Below, one piece after another: positions 44,873-52,667 of a DNA stretch of 64,000 nt (the first letter of the stretch is position 1; the number at the start of each line of letters is the position of its first letter). Under the pieces are notes generated by a model. It ran no database searches. It saw only the letters and a program-made list of their open reading frames with translations, and was not told the origin of the DNA. The DNA is taken from the NCBI GenBank assembly GCA_035534855.1, contig DATLRD010000088.1, positions 39,913 to 103,912 on the forward strand, written 5' to 3'. This stretch comes from DATARH01 sp035534855 (GTDB taxonomy: Bacteria > Pseudomonadota > Alphaproteobacteria > ATCC43930 > CGMCC-115725). The position numbers and the translations under genes are program-made.

Positions 44873-46729
44873 CTAGCGCAGCGTTTCGCACACGCGCGGC
44901 TCGGTCAGTGCCTGCAGCGGAAAGCGAACCGAGACCGTTGTTCCGGCGCCAAGCGTACTTTCCAACTCCAGCGTTCCGCCGTGCAGCTCCACCAATCCTT
45001 TTGCGAACGGAAGTCCGAGGCCGCTGCCCTCGCGCCCCTCTTGCTGTGCATTGGCGGCCTGGGCAAACGGCTGCAGCACGAGCGGCAGTTCCTCGGCACT
45101 GATCCCGACGCCCGTGTCGGCGATGCGTATTACGAGATCGGTGCCCTCGACGCCGGCGATTACTTTGATATTGCCCCCTGACAGCGTGAATTTTACTGCA
45201 TTTGACAGAAGGTTGAAGAGTATTTGGCGAAAACGTACCCGATCGACCAAAAAGGTGGGCAATTTCGGCGCGATGCGACTGCCCAATGTAAGCTTTTCTC
45301 GTTCTGCTTTTACTTTCCATATCTTGATGATGTTGCGGATCTCTGACCCAACGTCAATATCCTGCTTTTGGAGTGTGATTTCATGAGCGTCGAGTCGAGC
45401 ATAGGATAGAATTTCGCCAATGATATCCATCAGGTGCGTCGTGGTGGTGTCAATCCGTTCACAGTAATCGAGGCATTTCCGGTGTTCCGGTGTCCCGCGA
45501 ACCAGGTTTGCTGTCGCCCCGGCAAACGCCCGGATGGCCATCAGCGGCGAACCCAGCTCGTGGGTAAGATAGGCAAAATAGGCAGACCGGGCGCGCGCCT
45601 GCTTTTCGACCAGCTCTTTTTCAATGGTAACTCGGTGGCTCTGTGCGTATGCCCTGTCGCGCTCCGCCGTACGCGCGCGGAGTTGCTGGGCCCCCTCGGC
45701 AAGGGCGCGGGCCACGTCGTCGGCCTCCTTGAGCCGCAATCGCGGCCGCTCGACCAGCTCGCCGCGTCCGTGAGCCAGAGCCATGGCTTCCAGCGCGCCG
45801 ATCGGCTTGGCCAGCCGGCGCGCTTGAATGCGCGCAATCATCAGGCCTAGCAGAATGAGGATAGCAGTGCTTCCAAGAGTTAGTTTCAGTGAGTTCCAGC
45901 GCTGCGCTATCAACTCCGACGTCGGTACGGCGATGACCACCGTCCACCCCGATATCGCCGAGCGGCTGAATATGGCAGTGACCGAAACGCCATCGCGGGT
46001 GTTTGTCTCAACGACCCCTTCGGTATGGGACCGAATCTGTTGGGCAATTTCTGGATTCGCCTCTCTGCCGAGATATTTGTCCTGGGCCTGGGTGCGCGCC
46101 ACGATCGACCCGTGATGGTCAACGACCGAGGCTATCCACCCTGGCGGAAGGTGTTCCTGGTTCAGGATCTCCCAAAGTCGCTCAGGATATAGAGCGACGT
46201 TGAGAATATAGGTCATCTGACCTTTGACGAAGACCGGCTGGTAGACCGATATCAGCGGCTGGTGACGCACCGTGCCGTTATGGAGGTCGGAAATCGCCGG
46301 CTTCCGGGTGGCGAAAACCTGCTGGATCAGGTCCAGGTTGCTGGTGACCGGCAGCGGCTCTCCATAGGGCACGAGCACGTTGAGTGCCTGTTGGCCCGAT
46401 TTGGTGGTGAGAATCACATTGCTGGCAACACCCGACCGCACCATCTCGATCGCCTGGCTGTAAAAGGCGCGCAGATCGCCGGTCTGAAGGTCCGGTGATT
46501 TCGACATGACCAGCGCCGCCGTCTGTGCGTTTGCCAGATCGCGGTCGACGGCCATCATAAGGGCTCGGGCGGTGGTGCTTACGTCGCGCTGGATGGATGT
46601 GCGGGCATCGGATTGCACCTGGTAAAGCAAGCCGGCGGTCGCCAGCAATACGGGCAGGATGGCAACCAGTACCAAGCGCGCGAGCGACGCACGGATCGTG
46701 GTCAAGCGTCGTGGTTTTGCTAGAGCCAT
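44873..46729 (-). CDS. Cache-domain sensor histidine kinase
   Basis: A 618-residue inner-membrane kinase. Helix 1 (ARLVLVAILPVLLATAGLLY), a periplasmic double Cache-like domain (about 40-280), helix 2 (TLGSTAILILLGLMIARIQA), a HAMP-like linker and coiled coil, then HisKA and ATPase domains. The H-box is unusual: YFAYLTHELGSPLMAIRAFA, with Gly-Ser where Arg-Thr is common. N-box ILFNLLSNAVKF, DTGVGIS and GSGLGLPFAKG are normal. AGGA lies 8 bases before the ATG. No regulator is adjacent, so its partner is elsewhere. Codon and base use is less GC-rich than in the genes before 43 kb. Confidence 0.88.
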   Translation of the reverse strand: MALAKPRRLTTIRASLARLVLVAILPVLLATAGLLYQVQSDARTSIQRDVSTTARALMMAVDRDLANAQTAALVMSKSPDLQTGDLRAFYSQAIEMVRSGVASNVILTTKSGQQALNVLVPYGEPLPVTSNLDLIQQVFATRKPAISDLHNGTVRHQPLISVYQPVFVKGQMTYILNVALYPERLWEILNQEHLPPGWIASVVDHHGSIVARTQAQDKYLGREANPEIAQQIRSHTEGVVETNTRDGVSVTAIFSRSAISGWTVVIAVPTSELIAQRWNSLKLTLGSTAILILLGLMIARIQARRLAKPIGALEAMALAHGRGELVERPRLRLKEADDVARALAEGAQQLRARTAERDRAYAQSHRVTIEKELVEKQARARSAYFAYLTHELGSPLMAIRAFAGATANLVRGTPEHRKCLDYCERIDTTTTHLMDIIGEILSYARLDAHEITLQKQDIDVGSEIRNIIKIWKVKAEREKLTLGSRIAPKLPTFLVDRVRFRQILFNLLSNAVKFTLSGGNIKVIAGVEGTDLVIRIADTGVGISAEELPLVLQPFAQAANAQQEGREGSGLGLPFAKGLVELHGGTLELESTLGAGTTVSVRFPLQALTEPRVCETLR

Positions 46730-47199
46730 GACACTATCCTAGCAGTCGGGTGCGGAACAAGCGCGTTGATCTGTATCGACCAGCCGTAACATAACTACCC
46801 GGCACTGTGAATGTTCGTTTCACGCACACATTCCAAAGCTTTATCGCGCGATTGGCTTCGAACCGGCAATTCCTTGCGGGCGCTGCGTTCGAGTGGCGAG
46901 CAAAGCCCTTCACCTACCGTGATATGGCCCACGGTGCGGCGCTGAAGCACAATGCCATCGAGCCCGCAAGCAGCCGATGCTTCACGGTACGACAGGAGAT
47001 TTAAGGAGCCCTAAACCGCACCGATTATTTCGGCGCATTCAAAGTTGCGGCGTCGCCGACCTAACCGGCGCGGCATTACGGTAATCGCAAATAAGCACGT
47101 GATTTCCGGGGGATATCGACAAGTGCCAATTCGCGCAAAATCTTGTATAATATAATGTGCTAGGGAGCGGCCCCGGCGCGATCTCATCTTCGAGGCGAA
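46730..47199. other. Intergenic region with -10-like boxes
   Basis: About 470 bases without a convincing gene. Close to the downstream gene, two overlapping TATAAT hexamers occur at 47146-47151 and 47151-47156, 44 to 54 bases before its ATG; no good -35 box is seen at the expected distance. A 65-codon frame at 46807-47004 lacks a ribosome site and family likeness. Confidence 0.4.
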
Positions 47200-47790
47200 A
47201 TGATGGCGCGCGCACAACTACCGCAAATGCCCGACTTCGCGGCACTCGAAACCGAAGCGACCAAATTCGCCGATCGGCAGACCATGATCCTGGCGCTGAT
47301 TGGCAACCTGGTGTTCAGTTGGGCGAACAACGAGAGCATGTTCATCTATATTCTGATGATCCTGCTCGACAGCGATGAGGCGACCGCCGCTATCGTGTTT
47401 GCCACGCTGAACACGACGCGGGCTCGCATCGACCTGATACAGCGCCTGGCGAGCGTGAAGGTAACCGAACCCGAAATCGCTCGCACCCTCACGGCATTGA
47501 TCAAGCAGTTCAACACCTGCACCCGACTGCGCAACGAATTCAATCATTGCATGTACGTGGTGAACGAGCATGGTGAGATCACACATCTGCAATCGATGCG
47601 CCTTGAGGAAGGGCGCGGCCAGCTGAGGTTCGGCGTTACGCGGAAGCTCGATGGCGACGCCATTCAGCAAATTATTCAATTGATTGAGCGGTTGAAGACG
47701 CTCAACCGGGATATCTGGGCGTTCCTGCCGCGCCTGCAGGCTAGCATCGGCAGTGCCGCAGCGGGCGGGGGGGCAGCCGGCGCGAATTAG
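47200..47790 (+). CDS. Hypothetical helical protein, HEPN-like motif
   Basis: I do not recognise this 196-residue protein. It has one strongly hydrophobic stretch (MILALIGNLVFSW, then MFIYILMILL) and otherwise reads as a helical bundle. RLRNEFNHCMYVV contains R-x4-H, the spacing of the catalytic motif of HEPN ribonucleases, with the typical N/E/F context. The tail is Gly/Ala-rich. The gene ends inside an 18-bp tandem repeat. It is convergent with a NarL-type regulator. A HEPN link is a guess from one motif. Confidence 0.55.
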   Translation: MMARAQLPQMPDFAALETEATKFADRQTMILALIGNLVFSWANNESMFIYILMILLDSDEATAAIVFATLNTTRARIDLIQRLASVKVTEPEIARTLTALIKQFNTCTRLRNEFNHCMYVVNEHGEITHLQSMRLEEGRGQLRFGVTRKLDGDAIQQIIQLIERLKTLNRDIWAFLPRLQASIGSAAAGGGAAGAN

Positions 47791-47826
47791 CCATCTGGCG
47801 CGAATTAGCCATCTGGTGCGAATTAG
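47779..47826. repeat. 18-bp tandem repeat between convergent genes
   Basis: GGCGCGAATTAGCCATCT occurs twice in full (47779-47796 and 47797-47814), followed by a partial copy GGTGCGAATTAG (47815-47826). Each unit holds TAG on the + strand and TAA on the - strand. The upstream gene stops in unit 1 and the facing regulator gene stops in unit 3. Confidence 0.85.
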
Positions 47827-48494
47827 ACCGACGATATCCAGCCTTGCGAGGCGGCATAGCGCACCAGCTGGGTGCGCGTTTTCATGTCGAGCTTCTCGCA
47901 GGCTCGCGCCTTGTAGGTCTCGACCGATTTCGCCGTGACACCCAGCTGCCCGGCGATCTCTTTCGCCGTGTAGCCGAGCGCGATCAACCGCACGACATCG
48001 GCTTCGCGTTCGGTCAGCGCGGCGCCTCCCGCTTCGGCAGACTCGCCGGCAGCCGTCGGCCCTCCCCGCGCGACCAGCAGTTGGGCGGCGATCGTGGGGT
48101 CGATGTAAACGCCACCCTCAGAGGCGGCGCGAATTGCCTGCAGCAGGTGATCGCCATGCGAGCGCTTCGACACGTACGCCTTGGCACCCGCTTCGAGCGC
48201 CTTTCGCACATAGGCCCGCTCTTCGTGCATCGTCAGTACGACGATGGCGGTCAACGGCACCTCTTTGGCCAGGCGCTGCGCCACCTGCAGTCCGCTCATA
48301 TCGCCGAGCGCAAGATCGATGACGGTGACGTCGGGGCTCAGCTCGGTGGCGAGCTTGAGGCCGCGTGCGCCATTGGTCTCCATGCCGACCAGCAGCATGT
48401 CTTCCCGTGCTTCGATCAGGGCTCGGACGGCTTCATGGACGAGTGCGTGATCGTCGATTGCGACGACCCTGATCGGCGGTTTGCGTATCGCCAT
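47823..48494 (-). CDS. NarL/LuxR-family response regulator
   Basis: A 223-residue DNA-binding regulator. The REC domain (about 9-125) has the pair AIDDHALVH, phospho-Asp in VTVIDLALGDMSG, Thr in VVLTMHEE and Lys in AYVSKRS. The LuxR helix-turn-helix (about 158-215) reads LTEREADVVRLIALGYTAKE and LGVTAKSVETYKARACEKL. Its cognate kinase is the next gene upstream on the same strand. Neighbouring divergent secretion genes are possible targets, but that is inference. Confidence 0.92.
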   Translation of the reverse strand: MAIRKPPIRVVAIDDHALVHEAVRALIEAREDMLLVGMETNGARGLKLATELSPDVTVIDLALGDMSGLQVAQRLAKEVPLTAIVVLTMHEERAYVRKALEAGAKAYVSKRSHGDHLLQAIRAASEGGVYIDPTIAAQLLVARGGPTAAGESAEAGGAALTEREADVVRLIALGYTAKEIAGQLGVTAKSVETYKARACEKLDMKTRTQLVRYAASQGWISSV

Positions 48495-48559
48495 CGTTAA
48501 CCTTCCTAAAGTGCGTTACCGGCCTATTCGTTCATATTCATTCAACTGTTCCGCGATCC

Positions 48560-48599
48560 GGAGTGCTCATCCCGGATTGCTCATCCCCGGATTGCTCAT
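48560..48599. repeat. 15-bp tandem repeat between kinase and regulator
   Basis: Three head-to-tail copies of a GGATTGCTCATCCCC-like unit: GGAGTGCTCATCCC (48560-48573), GGATTGCTCATCCCC (48574-48588) and GGATTGCTCAT (48589-48599). They lie in the 137-base gap between the NarL-type kinase and its regulator. Confidence 0.8.
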
Positions 48600-48631
48600 A
48601 GCGTATTGCCTAAAGGGTTACGGGATTCCCC

Positions 48632-49453
48632 TCAATCCGGATAGGGAAGTTCAGTTTTCGGTCCGGGCCGTGCGAGATTCCGGTTGCGTGTTGCCACCGG
48701 CGGTTGCCGCCACGCCAGGATCGCCGTGCCAAAGCCGCGCGACGAGATGATGTCCAGGCTCCCGCCGATGCTGCGCAGCCGCCGCCGCATACCGACGAGC
48801 CCCAACCTTCCGTCACGGTTCGCGCCGTCTCGGGCTTCGAGATCGAACCCTGGGCCGCGGTCCTCGATCTTCAGATATTTCCAGCCCGCCGCGTCAAACT
48901 GCAGCGTGACCGAAACCTTCGGCGTATCTACGGCGTGTTTCACGACATTTGTCAGCGCCTCCTGGGTGACGCGGTAGAGCGCGAGTTCGACCGCGGGCTC
49001 AAGCCGTATCTCCGGGCGGTTGCAGCGAAACTCGGTCGCAAAACCCGCAACCTCGGCCCAATGTTCGAGCAAGGCGGCGATAGCATGGGACAGACCGGCG
49101 TGATCGAGAAGGGCAGGGCGGCCGATCAGCGCGACCCGCTTGCACTCCTGTCCCAGCTGATGTAGGTCGCACCGCATCTTTTCGATTACCGCATGGCCCT
49201 CGGGCGCGCTGATGTGCCGGTCGAGCATATTCAGGCGCAGAAACAGCGCGGCTATAAATTGCCCGGTATGATCGTGCACCTCCTGCGCCAGTTCGTGCTT
49301 AAGCTCCCGGATGGCCTTTGCCGCTAACCGCGTGCCTTTCTTCGCTGTCTTTTCCGCGTCGGTGCAATGTGAACGGGCGTCAGTCGCTTCCAAGTTGATG
49401 GCAGCGTTCGCCCGTACTCGCAGTTCCGCGCGCTCCCTTACCATGGGTTTCAT
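48632..49453 (-). CDS. NarX-type (HisKA_3) cytoplasmic histidine kinase
   Basis: A 273-residue soluble kinase without membrane helices or a clear sensor domain. The phospho-His is in LAQEVHDHTGQFIAALFL, the HisKA_3 signature. The ATPase domain has VTQEALTNVVKHA (N-box), IEDRGPGFD and GRLGLVGMRRRLRSIGG. The N-terminal 60 residues are charged and may bind a partner. It is paired with the NarL-type regulator 137 bases downstream. Input is unknown. Confidence 0.9.
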   Translation of the reverse strand: MKPMVRERAELRVRANAAINLEATDARSHCTDAEKTAKKGTRLAAKAIRELKHELAQEVHDHTGQFIAALFLRLNMLDRHISAPEGHAVIEKMRCDLHQLGQECKRVALIGRPALLDHAGLSHAIAALLEHWAEVAGFATEFRCNRPEIRLEPAVELALYRVTQEALTNVVKHAVDTPKVSVTLQFDAAGWKYLKIEDRGPGFDLEARDGANRDGRLGLVGMRRRLRSIGGSLDIISSRGFGTAILAWRQPPVATRNRNLARPGPKTELPYPD

Positions 49454-49766
49454 GCGGCGTCCTTTCCTATGCTTCGGAGACGAGCAAAGGCGTGCGCTTG
49501 ATACAATTTTTACGGGATTATAGGGAAATATTCCTAAATCTCAATTCGCATTTTCCGGATATTGTAGGGAATTTCCGGACTACCGGTTCCTAATTCCGCG
49601 ATGGCGGCGAACGCTCGACTTGGGGTTTGGTAAGCCCGTTTCCCCGGCATCCCCCATTCACTGGCCGGCGGAACCGGCTCCCCCGGGTCGCTGTAGCGCA
49701 GACGCAGAAGATTTGCGTTGTGGCTCTCCTAGGGCGCCGTCCTTAACCCCTGGTTGGAGAACTACA
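49454..49766. other. Divergent intergenic region, AT-rich
   Basis: About 310 bases between the NarX-type kinase and the Ser/Gly-rich secretion gene. It includes related motifs TAGGGAAATATTCCTA and TAGGGAATTTCCGG (about 49520-49581) in a stretch poorer in G/C than the rest. These could be binding sites, but no defined consensus is matched. Confidence 0.4.
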
Positions 49767-50459
49767 ATGCCAGATGTCCATAACGATCCGAGCAGCAGCC
49801 ACTCGAGCTCCGGCTCGCTCTCAGGTTCGGGTTCGGGCGCTCTGTCCGGTTCGGGCTCGCTCTCCGGGGCAGGCTCGCTCGCCGGCTCGGGTGCGCTGGC
49901 CGGTGCCGGTGCCCTGTCGGGTTCCGAGGCGATTTCGGCCGCGATCGCTGCGGTTTGCGTCGACGTCAACGTCAACGTGGACCTGAGCGCCAGCGGGAAT
50001 CTGGGCGGCGACAACCATTCGTGGAATGGTCTGGTCGATAACACCCATGCGCACCTTGATGCTGGCGCGAACCTGTTTACGCCAGTCTTCGATCCGATCC
50101 AGACCACCGACACCGGCGGGCACAACTTTGCTCTCGATCAGGTCAACAACCTGGTCGCGAACAACGACGCGTCCCACAACAGCGTGTCGCTGTCGGCCGG
50201 GGCCTACGGGGACGCGGGCGTACCGTCATCGGGCGCGTTGGTCAGCCTCAATGCAGGCGGTGGTATTGGCGACAGCGCCACGCATGCCGAGGGTGCGGCC
50301 ACGACGGCCACGTCGACCAACTCGATTACCATGAGCGCATTCTCGCAGAGCATCGTGCTCGGCGCGAATATTCAGTTCAACAGCCTGACGCTCAACAACG
50401 TCGGCGGCGACTCGGTGAGCGCGGTCGGCGGCCATGCGGCCGATCACATCGCGCACTAG
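49767..50459 (+). CDS. Ser/Gly-rich putative type I secretion substrate
   Basis: A 230-residue protein without a Sec signal. Residues 8-55 are a low-complexity run of SG/AG pairs (SGSLSGSGSGALSGSGSLSG and on), encoded by imperfect hexamer repeats. The rest is Asn/Ala/Gly/Ser-rich and very poor in charged residues, with VNVNVDLSASGNLGGDNHSW and SQSIVLGANIQFNSLTLNN. It ends AADHIAH. ATG 49767 has GGAG 7 bases upstream. It lies 5' of a second repeat protein and a type I exporter, so secretion through that exporter is likely but not shown. Confidence 0.7.
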   Translation: MPDVHNDPSSSHSSSGSLSGSGSGALSGSGSLSGAGSLAGSGALAGAGALSGSEAISAAIAAVCVDVNVNVDLSASGNLGGDNHSWNGLVDNTHAHLDAGANLFTPVFDPIQTTDTGGHNFALDQVNNLVANNDASHNSVSLSAGAYGDAGVPSSGALVSLNAGGGIGDSATHAEGAATTATSTNSITMSAFSQSIVLGANIQFNSLTLNNVGGDSVSAVGGHAADHIAH

Positions 50460-50480
50460 CTAGCTAAGCACTTCGGGTAC

Positions 50481-50508
50481 GGCCCGCGCGGATTTTTCCG
50501 CGCGGGCC
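50481..50508 (+). terminator. Strong hairpin after Ser/Gly-rich gene
   Basis: GGCCCGCGCGG-ATTTTT-CCGCGCGGGCC is a perfect 11-bp stem with a 6-base loop, 21 bases after the stop. It has no T-run, so it may be a terminator, an RNA-stability element, or a partial block before the next gene. Confidence 0.6.
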
Positions 50509-50594
50509 ACCCCCCGCGAGTTGGTTAACAGGGAGAAGGAACGACGGCCGATCCCCCATAGTTAACATTCGGCCAAAGTTCTTAAATATGTTCG

Positions 50595-50609
50595 TTAAAG
50601 AATCGTTAA
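50595..50609. promoter_or_regulatory. CtrA-type box with embedded GANTC
   Basis: TTAA-AGAATCG-TTAA fits the CtrA consensus TTAA-N7-TTAA exactly, 65 bases before the ATG at 50674. The spacer contains GAATC (50600-50604), a CcrM methylation site. Further TTAA copies lie nearby, so chance in AT-rich DNA is not excluded. Confidence 0.5.
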
Positions 50610-50673
50610 ATGGTTAAAAAACCGCGGTAAAGCGGTGTGGCAAGTCCTGCCCAGGTCCTTGGAGGAATGTCGC

Positions 50674-52626
50674 ATGCCCCCCGGCGGCGTCCAGGAAATT
50701 ATCACGTATTTTGCCGGCATGATGCAGTTGTTCGAGGAGCCGACCCGCGATTGGTTTCACCTGCTGTACCCTGCAGAGCCTATGTATGTCGGATCGGATC
50801 TGGTACCGATCGGCGTCAACCCTGGCGGCATTCCGGGCGGCGCGGACCAGACAGTATCGTTCTCCACCTCGCTCGCGATAGTCGACGAAGCGCCCTTCCA
50901 TTTCCTGCGGATGGGTCACTATCACGTGACCACGTCGGCGATGAATATAACCACGATCTACATTTACCAATACCAGGCCGACCAGGTTCAAATCGACAAG
51001 TGGCCATTTTATCCCCATATCACGGGGACCCAGCCGCCGATAACGCCATTCGCGGAAAACGTAGCGGTTGATCAGACCAACAAGGCGGTCGCGGATCAGC
51101 TGGTCGGACTCCAGTCGGATAACCCCTCGGCCCAGGCGACGGAGCTGTTCCACCCGGCGTCGCAGGTTGAGCACATGGTCGGGGTGGCGCAAGCGCTGAT
51201 CCCGGACGGGTTCGACGTACTCAACAACTATCAGACCGACGGGCAGATCCTGACCACGAGCACGATCGATCCGTTGGGGCTCGTCAATGGGCATGACGCG
51301 TTTCTGACGACCCAGATCACGCTCCCGCCGGCGCTGCCGTTCGGCGAATACGTAAACGGGGTCTATGACGCGAACTTTTCCACACCTTTTCCACAATTCG
51401 ACCTGCCGACGGTGCCCGGCTTTGCCCCCGCCGATGGCGTGACCATTACCAATGGCTGGTTGAACCCGGGCGTCGAGGTCATCGCCGGAAGCAACGCGCA
51501 ACAAAACATTGCAGGCATTCTGGACGCCAACGCCCAGCACGATTCGTTGATCGTGCTCGGCAACTCGTACTCGACGGACGCGATCTTTCAGACCAACATC
51601 CTGCACGACGTGACCAGCATCACGACCGCCGCGCCGGATGCGCTCTCGAGCATCCTCAATGCCGACAACCACCTCAACAATTTCGCGAGCTTCATCAACG
51701 GTGACTCGCTGCTGGTGAGCTCGGGCAGCTCGAACAGTACGCCCCTCACCAATACCTCGTGGCATGTCGACGTCGTCAACGGTGATTTCTACAACGTCAA
51801 CATGGTGTCGCAGCTTAACGTGCTGGATGCCGGCAGCGTCAGCTTTCAGACGACGCAGAGCAGCTTCTATGAAGCCATCACCGGCGCGAACCAGCAGGTG
51901 AACCAGTTCTTCCTGAGCGCGACCGCCCCGGCTTTCGACATGGTCATTGTTCTCGGCAATTATCAAAACGCGAACATCATCGACCAGACCAACGTCGCCC
52001 TGAACGACAGCATCATCCAGGCCGTTCTCGGGGGCGATCACAGTACGTTGTCGGTCTCGAGCGGCGGCAATACGCTGGCCAACGAGGCGAGCATTACGGC
52101 GTTCCCCAACAATATACAGGGGCTGTCGGCCCAGCAGACAGCGGAAGCGCACGACGCTAACAACGGCTTCAATGCCGACATTGCCGGCCTCGCGCCGGCG
52201 GTGGGCCAGCCCAACGTGCTGTTCGTCACGGGGAATTATTACGACATCAACCTCGTGTCGCAGACCAATGTGCTCTCCGACCCGAACATCGCGCTGCAGC
52301 TGATGGGCGGCAATAGCGGGCCTGGTACGGCAAGCGAGACGATTTCGACCGGCGGCAACCAGGCGGTCAACATTGCGCAGATTATCGACGTCAATACGTT
52401 GGGCACGCAATTCCTCGCCGGCGCGCACTACTCAGACTCGATGCTGGTCCAGGCAAACATCCTCGAAAACGCCAGCACGATCACGACGGCCGACCCACAT
52501 GCGCTGGTCAGTGAAGTGATCGCGTTCCTCGGCCACGATGCACCGATGGTCGTCGCTCCGATAGCCGATACGCCAGGGGTCGCGACGGCGATGCATCACG
52601 ACCCGATTGCCGGCGTCATGAGCTGA
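50674..52626 (+). CDS. 650-aa repeat protein, putative type I substrate
   Basis: A large protein without signal peptide. The first 130 residues are unlike the rest and rich in aromatic residues (ITYFAGMMQLFEEPTRDWFH). From about 290 on, a degenerate unit recurs: LGNSYSTDAIFQTNILHD (294-312), NGDFYNVNMVSQLNVLD (369-385), LGNYQNANIIDQTNVALND (427-445), TGNYYDINLVSQTNVLSD (519-536) and a shortened MLVQANILEN (590-599). Between units it is Ser/Asn/Thr-rich and acidic. I see no GGxGxDxUx RTX nonapeptide. ATG 50674 is chosen because GGAGG precedes it by 8 bases. It is followed by an ABC exporter and adaptor. Confidence 0.8.
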   Translation: MPPGGVQEIITYFAGMMQLFEEPTRDWFHLLYPAEPMYVGSDLVPIGVNPGGIPGGADQTVSFSTSLAIVDEAPFHFLRMGHYHVTTSAMNITTIYIYQYQADQVQIDKWPFYPHITGTQPPITPFAENVAVDQTNKAVADQLVGLQSDNPSAQATELFHPASQVEHMVGVAQALIPDGFDVLNNYQTDGQILTTSTIDPLGLVNGHDAFLTTQITLPPALPFGEYVNGVYDANFSTPFPQFDLPTVPGFAPADGVTITNGWLNPGVEVIAGSNAQQNIAGILDANAQHDSLIVLGNSYSTDAIFQTNILHDVTSITTAAPDALSSILNADNHLNNFASFINGDSLLVSSGSSNSTPLTNTSWHVDVVNGDFYNVNMVSQLNVLDAGSVSFQTTQSSFYEAITGANQQVNQFFLSATAPAFDMVIVLGNYQNANIIDQTNVALNDSIIQAVLGGDHSTLSVSSGGNTLANEASITAFPNNIQGLSAQQTAEAHDANNGFNADIAGLAPAVGQPNVLFVTGNYYDINLVSQTNVLSDPNIALQLMGGNSGPGTASETISTGGNQAVNIAQIIDVNTLGTQFLAGAHYSDSMLVQANILENASTITTADPHALVSEVIAFLGHDAPMVVAPIADTPGVATAMHHDPIAGVMS

Positions 52627-52667
52627 ATCTCGCCGGCGCACACAATCATGCAACAGGGGTAAAGAAC

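Noticed and set aside
46807..47004. 65-codon frame in the gap before the HEPN-like gene
   Set aside because: Begins without a ribosome site and shows no coding character that I can recognise.
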